Of a DNA stretch of 64,000 bases, positions 24,558 through 32,131 are shown piece by piece. A program made the translations under genes and the position numbers. The stretch lies in the NCBI GenBank assembly GCA_022072455.1, contig JAJVHY010000010.1, positions 1 through 64,000 on the forward strand. The letters are read 5' to 3'. This DNA is from Verrucomicrobiia bacterium (GTDB lineage: Bacteria > Verrucomicrobiota > Verrucomicrobiia > Palsa-1439). The notes below the pieces were generated by a model that was given only the letters and a program-made list of their open reading frames with translations, was not told the DNA's origin and ran no database searches. Each line of letters begins with the position of its first letter. The first letter of the stretch is position 1.

Positions 24558-25394
24558 GTGCATACAATCATCACTCACGGTCAGCGCCGGTCGGCCGCTG
24601 ACCTCGTACCATACACTCGTAGTGTCTTGCGAATGCCGGGCGGCAAGACGCGCGGCCTCAATCAACTGCTTCGCTACTTCCCGGCCGAGCCGAGCATGCT
24701 GGTGTCGCCATTTTTAGGCGGCGGGAGTCTCGAGCTTGCCCTAGCCGCACGGGGCTGGCACATCCACGGCTACGATGCGTTCGAGCCACTGGTCGACTTT
24801 TGGCAAGAGGCGTTAGAAGACCCCGTCGTATTGGCGGAGGCGGTCGAGCGCTATTTACCCTTGGATCGCGACACCTTCCGACGTCTTCAGCGCACACGCC
24901 TTGAATCACGGTGCGCACGAGCGGCCGCGTACTTCGTGATTAACCGCAGTAGTTTTAGCGGCAGCACCATGTCCGGCGGAATGTCGCCGTCTCATCCCCG
25001 CTTCGATTCCAACGCCATTGATCGGCTGCGGCGATTTCGCGCCCCGAATTTGACGGTCGAGTTGGCGGACTTCCGCGAGTCGATTGCGGCGCATCCAAAG
25101 ACGTTGTTGTATTGCGATCCACCTTACCCGGATGCTCGATCACTCTATGGTGTGAACGGCGACAAACACGATGGCTTCGACCATCAGGCACTCTGCGACA
25201 TTCTGCGATCCCGGGACAAATGGCTCTTGTCCTATAGTGACTGTCCACTGGTGCGTTGGTGGTACAACGACTTCACGATCATTCCGCTTAGTTGGTCATA
25301 CGGAATGTCGATCAAGCGCGGGCGTGAGCTGCTGATTCTGAGCGACGATGTAGCGGAGGACTTTCGCGGCCGGCGCGGGAAGGAGTTACCGTGA
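24558..25394 (+). CDS. D12-class DNA adenine methylase 1 (Dam-like)
   Basis: The 278-residue product is a Dam/D12-class N6-adenine methyltransferase: LRMPGGKTRGLNQLLRYF at the start, SAM-binding motif SPFLGGGSLELALA (about 50-63) and catalytic motif CDPPY (about 192-196). It is closely similar to the product of 54519-55361 along its full length, including the region before PGGKTR, which supports the GTG start at 24558 in both. No cognate restriction enzyme is nearby, so it is probably an orphan methylase of the element, involved in replication control or protection. It is followed by the remnant of a zinc-ribbon gene at 25391-25414, intact in the other copy. Confidence 0.9.
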   Translation: MHTIITHGQRRSAADLVPYTRSVLRMPGGKTRGLNQLLRYFPAEPSMLVSPFLGGGSLELALAARGWHIHGYDAFEPLVDFWQEALEDPVVLAEAVERYLPLDRDTFRRLQRTRLESRCARAAAYFVINRSSFSGSTMSGGMSPSHPRFDSNAIDRLRRFRAPNLTVELADFRESIAAHPKTLLYCDPPYPDARSLYGVNGDKHDGFDHQALCDILRSRDKWLLSYSDCPLVRWWYNDFTIIPLSWSYGMSIKRGRELLILSDDVAEDFRGRRGKELP

Positions 25395-25502
25395 AAATCT
25401 GCGACATCGCTTGACTCGTGCGTTGTATTGCTCGACGAACCGGTCGATGGCTTCGGTGACGGTTAGGCCGTGTAAATCGAGTTGGTCATCGGAAGATGGC
25501 AT
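25386..25502 (-). pseudogene. truncated Smr-domain protein, N-terminal fragment
   Basis: The 38-codon frame starts MPSSDDQLDLHGLTVTEAID and continues RFVEQYNARVKR, the first strand and helix of an Smr domain (LDLHGLT ... EA). The domain needs about 80 residues; here it runs into the end of the methylase gene and stops. The break point is near 25405-25412, where it meets the broken zinc-ribbon gene coming from the other side. Confidence 0.7.
25391..25414 (+). pseudogene. remnant of the methylase-linked zinc-ribbon gene
   Basis: GTG AAA ATC TGC GAC then ATC GCT TGA encodes MKICDIA. In the second methylase locus the gene in the same place (55358-55579) begins MKICDVCQ and is intact. Only five codons survive here, so the element-like block ends at this point. 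Confidence 0.75.
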
Positions 25503-25581
25503 GATCCTCTTTCTTATCCCCTCTTATCCCAGCCCACGGCAGACCTTAGGAATGAACCAACGCTTTCTCGCGCTCAGGCCC

Positions 25582-25809
25582 TCAAGTGGAGGCGATTCCC
25601 AAGAATCGCTCCGCCTTGCGTAATACGGGAATCCATTCTTCATTGTCACGGCAGCAGTATTTTTCCACAGGTCGGAAGGCACCTCGGCCATGCCGCAGGG
25701 CGATGGCCATGTAGTGCAGGATAGTTTTCAATTCTGCGTCTGTGAACACCGCACTGACTTTGCGGCGGCAGGGGCGGAGTTTTACTTTTCTTTGGAGGGA
25801 GGCTTTCAT
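25582..25809 (-). CDS. small hypothetical protein
   Basis: The 75-residue product has a basic N-terminus (MKASLQRKVKLRPCRRKVSA), then FTDAELKTILHYMAIALRHG and a helical C-terminus (EWIPVLRKAERFLG). It looks like a small helical protein; no family was recognised. It starts seven bases after the frame at 25817 and is probably co-transcribed with it. Confidence 0.55.
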   Translation of the reverse strand: MKASLQRKVKLRPCRRKVSAVFTDAELKTILHYMAIALRHGRGAFRPVEKYCCRDNEEWIPVLRKAERFLGIAST

Positions 25810-25816
25810 GGTTATC

Positions 25817-26040
25817 CTATCGGATCGGTTCAGCCTTGGCGTACAGTTCCTGCGGGGCGACGGCAAAATACTTGAACAGCGCCGGGCAAAGCCAGCCTTC
25901 TTGCCGGTGCTGCTCCGACCAATACCAGTTGCCGCCGCTTTCTTCCCGCCGCCAAGCGAGTCTGACTGAGTATCCCGGAAAGGGCTGCGCACTGAATAAC
26001 AGCCGGAACCCGCTGTTCGCTGCTGCGTGTCGAACCCGAC
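25817..26040 (-). pseudogene. reading frame without a start codon, probable 5'-truncated gene
   Basis: On the minus strand one frame reads GYSVRLAWRREESGGNWYW then SEQHRQEGWLCPALFKYF and AVAPQELYAKAEPIR before a stop. The sequence looks strongly coding, with aromatic and charged residues in protein-like order, but there is no ATG or GTG before the frame closes upstream near 26060. It seems to be the 3' part of a small gene whose beginning has been lost. No family was recognised. Confidence 0.45.
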
Positions 26041-26059
26041 GCCTACGGTCTGGGCGTCA

Positions 26060-26438
26060 ACTCCGACCAATACGGTCGTCCGCATACTAGATGGCAAGAA
26101 ACTCGACCCCATCTTTCAGGGAGGCGTAAACGCGACGCCTACCGGCCAACGGTGGACAAATGACGGGCTTCGTTTTCATCTGGAAGCAGTATGGTGCGGA
26201 AATTGGAAACGAACAGGAAACGAGAATGGAAACGAGCGCATAAGAGGGCGGTTTCTGTGCGAAGAATTTGGAAACGAACTGGAAACAGAGGTTGTGAAAC
26301 CGAACGCGAATAGCTTGCGTGAAATCCTAATCTTGACAAGAAGCTTCAGTTCAAAGCGCGGCAAATCTGTGGCAAAAAACCTTCTGAGCTAACAGACTGT
26401 CGAAGCTGTCGTGGATGAACAGCCCATATCAGATCTGC
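26060..26438. other. low-coding stretch with GGAAACGA repeats
   Basis: No gene is supported. It lies downstream of the large glycosidase operon and holds the GGAAACGA repeats listed next. Confidence 0.5.
26205..26288 (+). repeat. direct repeats of GGAAACGA
   Basis: Exact GGAAACGA copies start at 26205, 26216, 26228 and 26270, and a variant GGAAACAG starts at 26281. Spacings of 11, 12, 42 and 11 place most copies on one face of the helix. They may be protein binding sites. Confidence 0.55.
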
Positions 26439-28430
26439 TCAAACCAACTCATAAATCTCGCCGCTCTTCCGGTCCACATCCACCACTGCTTGACGGCGCT
26501 GTACCGGTATTACTTCGCCTGTCGTTAGGTTGATCAGTTGCCGGAAGTTGTCGCGGGGGAACTCGACGACGAACCGTGCAGCTTCGGGATAATGGTTCAG
26601 CACAAACAGAATCTCCTCGCCGTTTCCGCGATGGAGGACGGCGCTGCCCCAGTTGCGCGGCTGTCGGTATTCCTTACTACCACCGCCTTCCGTCCAGTCC
26701 ACCCAAGACACTTCTGTTTCGGGACGGATGCGGACATGCGGTTGGGGAACATGCCGGCGGATGAGCTTGGCCACATAAGCGAGGCTGTCCAAGCGTTCCT
26801 CCTCCGGTTTTTCTTGGGCGAGATAGTCACACTGGATTCCTAACTTCACCGGCGCAGGTCCGCTGACCACGAGGATGCCGCCGCGTTTCACGAAAGCCCG
26901 GCAGGCTTTCACGGTCTCCGGCGACAACACCGGTGAACCCGGCAAGAATGCGAGCCGGTACTCTTGCAGCCGCTGGGGCGCGGCGACGGTGTCCACGGCG
27001 CCGGGTTGGACACCGCATTGTTCGACCAGCCGGAATAAGCCTTCGTATTCCGCGCTCGCCTTGCCGGCGGCGATGCCGGCAATCTTCGGTTTTCCGATGT
27101 GCAGGTCGTTGTCGGCGCACGGCGCGGGGTCGCCGATGCCGGTATGTTGGTGCGAGAGCAGATCGTAAATGATCGCTACGTCTGTCTGCGGCACGAGTGC
27201 GTCCCAGTTCTGGATCTTGTCGAAGAGCAACTCCCGCGTCTCGCGCAGGACTTCGAGGCTCGGACGGGCGTGACCGTGGGAGCTGACCGGCGAATCGCCC
27301 CAACAATCCCGGTCATGGAACATGAACCACGCAATCGCCTTGCAGCCGTGTGCCACGGCGCATCGAGCCATGAACCGCATGTGATCGTCGCTGACCCGCA
27401 TGTCGCCGAGATTCAGCTTCCACGTGCCGCTCATGAACTCGGCCGACCACGTGTACTTGAGACTCGCGTTCATCAGCTTCAGCACCCGCGCCATCGAGTG
27501 GTAGCCGGAGTAGCTCATGAACGTGCCGCGGTAGAAGTCGTAGCCGACGATCCCGCCCTCGCCCACGGCCTTCTCGAACGCCGACATCCGCGTCGGCACG
27601 CCTTCGGGGCGGTGCGGGTTGAAGTTGGTCATGAAGGTCACGCCCTTGACGCCGTTGGCCTCGTGCATTGCGCGCAACCGGCGGATGTACTCGCTCATGC
27701 ACCAGGTCTTGAACTCCAGCCAGTCCACGTACTCCGGCAAGTCGTCGCCGATCTCGTCCGGGACGGCGCGCGGGGCGGGACGCAGCCGCGACTTCCGCGC
27801 GTGGAGAAACTGTTCCCAGTAGCCGCCGGGGCCGACGTTGACCGGGTTGTAGTCGGAGTCGAGGAAGCTGTCTTTGACAATGTAACTGATCTCGTTGTCG
27901 AGGTTGAGCATCGTGATGCAGCCGCCGTTGGCGCGCAGGTGTGGCACGATGATCTTGTCGGTTTCGGCGAACCACTTCCTGCACCAATCGAGATAAGTCG
28001 GGTGCAAGTACGACGGCTGCATGCCTTCCTTCTTCGCGATCCAGTAGCCTTGCGTGGGCCGGTTGGCGTAGTCCCAGACCATGATGTTCGGGTCGCCGAG
28101 CACCAACCACGGCGGCAGGCCGCCGTGGACCATTTCGTTGCAGCAAAACGGGCCGCACCGGAAGTTGAGATTGAAGCCGTGTTTCTCGACCAGTTCGAGA
28201 AAACGATGGAGGTTCAAGCGCGGGTCGGTCTTGCCGGTGAAGTCGAGGATGCCGGCGGGATGCTTCTTGTCCGGTGGGCCGACTAGGTGTGTCTTCCACT
28301 GCACATAGGTCGTGACACAGCGCAAGCCGGTCTCCTTGAAGCGTTCGAGGATGGTTTCCCAGTAGCGTGGATCGGTGCGGAAATACTGGATCTCCGCGCC
28401 AAAGATTTCTTTGAAGTTGTGTAGATTCAT
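26439..28430 (-). CDS. GH35 family beta-galactosidase-like glycoside hydrolase
   Basis: The 663-residue product follows the GH35 pattern: GAEIQYFRTDPRYWETILER at 11-30, FDFTGK-like DFTGKTDPRLNLHRFLELVEKH, RCGPFCCNEMVHGGLPPWL, then LNLDNE with the probable acid/base Glu180 and YTWSAEFMSG with the probable nucleophile Glu331. A GATase-like domain (RLAFLPGSPVLSPETVKACRAF) and a C-terminal beta domain follow. GH35 enzymes release terminal beta-galactose. No signal peptide is visible, so it may act in the cytoplasm. The ATG at 28430 overlaps the GH38 stop. It is the last gene of the operon. Confidence 0.85.
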   Translation of the reverse strand: MNLHNFKEIFGAEIQYFRTDPRYWETILERFKETGLRCVTTYVQWKTHLVGPPDKKHPAGILDFTGKTDPRLNLHRFLELVEKHGFNLNFRCGPFCCNEMVHGGLPPWLVLGDPNIMVWDYANRPTQGYWIAKKEGMQPSYLHPTYLDWCRKWFAETDKIIVPHLRANGGCITMLNLDNEISYIVKDSFLDSDYNPVNVGPGGYWEQFLHARKSRLRPAPRAVPDEIGDDLPEYVDWLEFKTWCMSEYIRRLRAMHEANGVKGVTFMTNFNPHRPEGVPTRMSAFEKAVGEGGIVGYDFYRGTFMSYSGYHSMARVLKLMNASLKYTWSAEFMSGTWKLNLGDMRVSDDHMRFMARCAVAHGCKAIAWFMFHDRDCWGDSPVSSHGHARPSLEVLRETRELLFDKIQNWDALVPQTDVAIIYDLLSHQHTGIGDPAPCADNDLHIGKPKIAGIAAGKASAEYEGLFRLVEQCGVQPGAVDTVAAPQRLQEYRLAFLPGSPVLSPETVKACRAFVKRGGILVVSGPAPVKLGIQCDYLAQEKPEEERLDSLAYVAKLIRRHVPQPHVRIRPETEVSWVDWTEGGGSKEYRQPRNWGSAVLHRGNGEEILFVLNHYPEAARFVVEFPRDNFRQLINLTTGEVIPVQRRQAVVDVDRKSGEIYELV

Positions 28431-31261
28431 ATCTTGGTGGATCGCATTTGGCGTGGACGGCGATTGTCTTGTGTCGGTTGAAATTCCACGCGCAAGGTTA
28501 CGATTTGGTGCGCGCTGGCTTGGACGGTAACGCCGCTGCCGGACCACGGCGTTCGGGACGCATTCGCGGCGGGGTCTTCGTTGAGTTGGAGCATACGGAC
28601 GGCTGCGATGCGGTGGCGGAAGACGATCTTCTCCCGCTGCGTGCGGCCGGTTGGATTCCAGAGCCGCAGGATGAGGCCGGGGCCGGTCTCGGGCGGCTTG
28701 ATCGCAGCGACCACGAGGTGACTGTTCAGGAGTTGCATGAAACCTTGCGTGGCGGACTCCTTGCCGGTCAATGGCGGAAACCCCGAGGGACGCTTGCCGG
28801 TCTGGCGGGCAAAGATGCCGGCTTGGAGCTTGGTGAGTTCGACGAGGGCCTGCGCGCGCGGCAACCGGCCCGCGAACGGCAGCAACGCATACCGGTAAAC
28901 GAGCCGGCCGGGTTCGAGCCCGTCGCGCTCCCCGCCGGTGCTGACGGTCTTGCGAAACGCACGCAGCAAGGTCACCTGCAGTGTCCGGCGCGCATCGTCC
29001 ACCACGCCGCCTTCGTGCAACCCGCCGCCGGAGATAAACGCCAAGCCGCGCCGGCCGCCGCCGACGGCTTGCAGGCCCAGAAACGGTTTCTCTGCTTGCT
29101 CCATTTCCTGCCAACTCGTTGTTTGCGGATCGAGCGCAATCGGGCGCTCGACAAAATCATACGGATGATGCGCCAAGTACGTGTTCGCGATGACATCGGT
29201 CGGGAACAACACTTTCAGACGGTGATCTTCGGCCGTGTTCTCCACCGTTGTTTCGACATCCACCACGCGCGCGCCACGCCGTAGGCTGATGCAACTGGAG
29301 ATGACCAAGTCCGCCTTCCGGTCGCTCGGTCGTTCGGCTTTCGGCTCGTACCGGGCGGGCACACGCATCGTGACCGTCGCGCGGAACGTCACGATCTCCG
29401 GTCCATCCTGCACGACGGAGATTTGGGCCGGGCAGGCGGTCGAGAGGTACTGTTCGTCGTTGACCGAGTGTGCGTGAAACCAGCCATCGCCCACTTCGCT
29501 GCGGTCCTCGAATGTCAGCAGGTTCGTGTAGGTCTGGCGCGTCGCCTTGTCGGTGATGGTCAGCGTGCCATTCGACTCGATCGCGATGGCGAGATGCTGG
29601 TTCTCGGCTGCGGTCGGGCCGGTCCGCAACGTGCCGCGCGGGCGCACGGGGGTGGGGGCGGGCTTGACGCGCAGTGACGCGAAACCGAGCGCGGGCATCA
29701 CCACGTGCGCGGCGACGGTATACCGGCTGAATTCGCCATCGCTCATGAAACAGAACTGTGCATGCCGCGAGCGCTCGTTGGTCACAGGCACGACGCCCAG
29801 CCGTTGATAGGGCACCGGCCGGCCGGCGGCATTCTCCAAGAGGAACGCCTTGATCCGCTGTCCGCTAAACCCTTCGGCAAACTCTGCCGGGTAATCGGTC
29901 GGCAGATCGACATCGAACACGACGACCTCGTGGCGTGGGTGCGGCAACGGGTTGACCAGCGTGAGAGTGAACTCGTCTTTCGTGGTCGCCAAGTCGGCGC
30001 ATCCGCTGGTGAGTGCGCCAATGGCCTGACTGCGCAATTGGTCGCCCATGATCCGGGCTTGGTCGAAGCGATACATCATGTCGCGATGCACCTGGTCAAT
30101 CGAACAGCCGCAGATACTGTCGTGTGCATGATTGGTGAGCACATGTTGCCAAGCGGTGCGGAGGCAAGTGGTCAGCAACGAGGCGTCGGTGGCGGTGGTG
30201 TCCAAGGCGTGGATCGCCAGCAGTGGCTCGACCCATTTCTCGAGCAGGTTCTGGCAGGCATCGTTGGCCTGCTTCAACCGCATGCGGGCGGAAACGCAAT
30301 TTGGGATCAACCAGAGATAGCCGCACCGGTTCTTGCTCGGTTCACGCAGTTCGCCCCGCTTGACGGGAACGCAACGAGCAGTCTGGCGTGCCTCGACGAA
30401 GAACAATGGCAACGTCGAGTGCCGAGGGGAGACACTCGGGCAGGCTTCCCGGATCAGCCGGAGATAGCGGGCGACATCCGTGGCCGGCAGGATGTGATCC
30501 ATCGAGTCCATTAGACAGAGGGTCGTTCCGTTGACGCGGCTGATCTCGTGGTCCACGTACTTGGCCAATTCGAGGCGAAACCACTTTTCCCGCACCGCGA
30601 TGCGTTTCGGCTCATCATCCCCAGCCGTTTCGAGTTCGGCGAGGAGCTCCTCCATGCCCGCCAGTAGGGAAGTCGGTTTCTCCAGCACAGTGCGCGGTGC
30701 GGCAAAGGCGCCGTAACCGCCCGCGTCCGGCAACTTGAAGACAAAGGCGCGCGTTCGGCTCGGTGAGTCCCAGTAAAAATATGTCGGATTCGTATGTTCA
30801 TTAGTGCCGCGGCCCAGCACCACGTCATGGATGTCGAAGCCGGCAAAGATCTGTGGGATCTGCGATGGGTGACCGAACATATCGCATATGAACCCCACCG
30901 GCATCGGTTCGACGCCCCATTCCCGGCTGATGCGCCGCCCCAGCAAAAGATTACGGATCAACGCCTCGTCGCCCGGGCAAAACAAGTCCGGCATGGTGAA
31001 CCACGGGCCGACCAGGATGCGCCCCGCCTGCATTAAGCGCTGGAGACGGTCGCGATTCTCGGGCCGCAGCTCGACATAGTCCGCCAACACGCACGTCTGC
31101 CCGTCGAGCTGGAAATACCGAAAGTCCGGGTTCGATTCCATCAAGTCGAGCAATGCGTCCACGAGCTTGACCAACAGCCAGCGGAACTCCTGAAACGGCC
31201 GGTACCATTCCCGGTCCCAATGGGTGCCGGAAATGTAGTGGGTCGAGTATAACTTTTTCAT
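28427..31261 (-). CDS. GH38 alpha-mannosidase
   Basis: The 944-residue product begins MKKLYSTHYISGTHWDREWY; His14 and Asp16 of HWD are the family's zinc ligands. GFICDMFGH at 123-131 holds the nucleophile Asp127. The DSICGCSIDQVHRDM stretch near residue 390 corresponds to the family's HDSICG motif with the third zinc ligands, and the long C-terminal beta-sandwich domains are present. GH38 enzymes remove alpha-mannose residues. No signal peptide is seen. A 166-base gap separates it from the DUF1961 gene upstream, the only sizeable gap within the operon. Confidence 0.9.
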   Translation of the reverse strand: MKKLYSTHYISGTHWDREWYRPFQEFRWLLVKLVDALLDLMESNPDFRYFQLDGQTCVLADYVELRPENRDRLQRLMQAGRILVGPWFTMPDLFCPGDEALIRNLLLGRRISREWGVEPMPVGFICDMFGHPSQIPQIFAGFDIHDVVLGRGTNEHTNPTYFYWDSPSRTRAFVFKLPDAGGYGAFAAPRTVLEKPTSLLAGMEELLAELETAGDDEPKRIAVREKWFRLELAKYVDHEISRVNGTTLCLMDSMDHILPATDVARYLRLIREACPSVSPRHSTLPLFFVEARQTARCVPVKRGELREPSKNRCGYLWLIPNCVSARMRLKQANDACQNLLEKWVEPLLAIHALDTTATDASLLTTCLRTAWQHVLTNHAHDSICGCSIDQVHRDMMYRFDQARIMGDQLRSQAIGALTSGCADLATTKDEFTLTLVNPLPHPRHEVVVFDVDLPTDYPAEFAEGFSGQRIKAFLLENAAGRPVPYQRLGVVPVTNERSRHAQFCFMSDGEFSRYTVAAHVVMPALGFASLRVKPAPTPVRPRGTLRTGPTAAENQHLAIAIESNGTLTITDKATRQTYTNLLTFEDRSEVGDGWFHAHSVNDEQYLSTACPAQISVVQDGPEIVTFRATVTMRVPARYEPKAERPSDRKADLVISSCISLRRGARVVDVETTVENTAEDHRLKVLFPTDVIANTYLAHHPYDFVERPIALDPQTTSWQEMEQAEKPFLGLQAVGGGRRGLAFISGGGLHEGGVVDDARRTLQVTLLRAFRKTVSTGGERDGLEPGRLVYRYALLPFAGRLPRAQALVELTKLQAGIFARQTGKRPSGFPPLTGKESATQGFMQLLNSHLVVAAIKPPETGPGLILRLWNPTGRTQREKIVFRHRIAAVRMLQLNEDPAANASRTPWSGSGVTVQASAHQIVTLRVEFQPTQDNRRPRQMRSTKI

Positions 31262-31427
31262 TGGTTCATTTTCAGGTTCATGGTGAGTGGCAGTTTTGGA
31301 TGAGCCGAAACATCGCAGAAAGATTCGCGGCGGCTGTTGGCAATTGAACGTTGCGGATGGTGTCGAAGTCGAAGTCGTCGTTGAAGATCGTGCTCCTGCT
31401 GTTCCCAGTACGCAGGAGGATGGGGAT

Positions 31428-32129
31428 TCACGGCCATGGCTTCCAGATGTTGGGCTGCGGCTCGATGGCAAACACACTGAAATCGCGGACATCCACCAAC
31501 ACGTCGGAACCGATCAGCCGGAAGCCGAACTTACCCCTGTCCGGAACCGGGTACTGCGCCGTGTCACGGTCAAAGAAGCCGTGCGCGTAGACGCCGTCCA
31601 CATAAAACTGAAAGTGCCCGGCGCTTTTGCAGACGCGGATCCGGTAGGGGCGGTTGATTTCCATGCACGGGTCGATTCCCTCGCTGACCAGCAACCCACC
31701 GGGATTGCGGCGGATGTTCGACGTGTCCGTGTGCACGCCACGGTCGTCGAAACGACTGAATGAAACATGGTAGCTCTGCAGTCCTTTTGTCGGCGAAAAG
31801 TAGTCCGCCATAACGCCGGTGCGCGGCGGCAACTTGTCGCGGTCCTCGATCAGGTCCTCGCCGTTCAAGCCGCGGATGGCGACATAGTTGATGACGAGGC
31901 CGCCGTGCGAACGCACGACGATTTCGTATTCGATAGCGACATGGTCGGGCAGCGTTGGAGTGAAAAACGCCATGCAGCCTCGGCCGCCCTGCTCGCTGCC
32001 GAAACAATGCAGACGCATTCCGCCGTCGGGAGCGCGCTCGATCTGTCCGCCCCCCTCATGGAGCCAGCGCGCCAGCGTGGTGAATTCATCAGCGTACAAC
32101 AGTTGTTTATTCGCGTATACAATTGGCAT
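31428..32129 (-). CDS. DUF1961 family protein
   Basis: The 233-residue product, starting MPIVYANKQLLYADEFTTLA, is a DUF1961 protein: a concanavalin-like beta-sandwich found with polysaccharide-degradation genes. Typical segments are WLHEGGGQI, MAFFTPTLPDHVAIEYEIV, FSRFDDRGVHTDTSNIRRNP and the Trp/Phe-rich DVRDFSVF end. It has no proven activity; a carbohydrate-binding or lyase role is plausible. It starts two bases after the upstream GH20 stop. Directly after its stop the same frame stays open for about 49 codons into the gap before GH38. Confidence 0.85.
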   Translation of the reverse strand: MPIVYANKQLLYADEFTTLARWLHEGGGQIERAPDGGMRLHCFGSEQGGRGCMAFFTPTLPDHVAIEYEIVVRSHGGLVINYVAIRGLNGEDLIEDRDKLPPRTGVMADYFSPTKGLQSYHVSFSRFDDRGVHTDTSNIRRNPGGLLVSEGIDPCMEINRPYRIRVCKSAGHFQFYVDGVYAHGFFDRDTAQYPVPDRGKFGFRLIGSDVLVDVRDFSVFAIEPQPNIWKPWP

Positions 32130-32131
32130 TA

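Noticed and set aside
23902-24567. 221-codon minus-strand frame before methylase 1
   Set aside because: The conserved part of the frame is the palindromic block, and the rest is shadow of the 107-residue gene.
26205-26288. CRISPR array
   Set aside because: The GGAAACGA units are only 8 bases with 3-4 base gaps; there are no spacer-sized intervals and no cas genes.
27099-28286. 395-codon plus-strand frame inside the GH35 gene
   Set aside because: It is the mirror of a GC-rich coding gene; its product has no domain pattern, while the minus strand encodes clear GH35 motifs.
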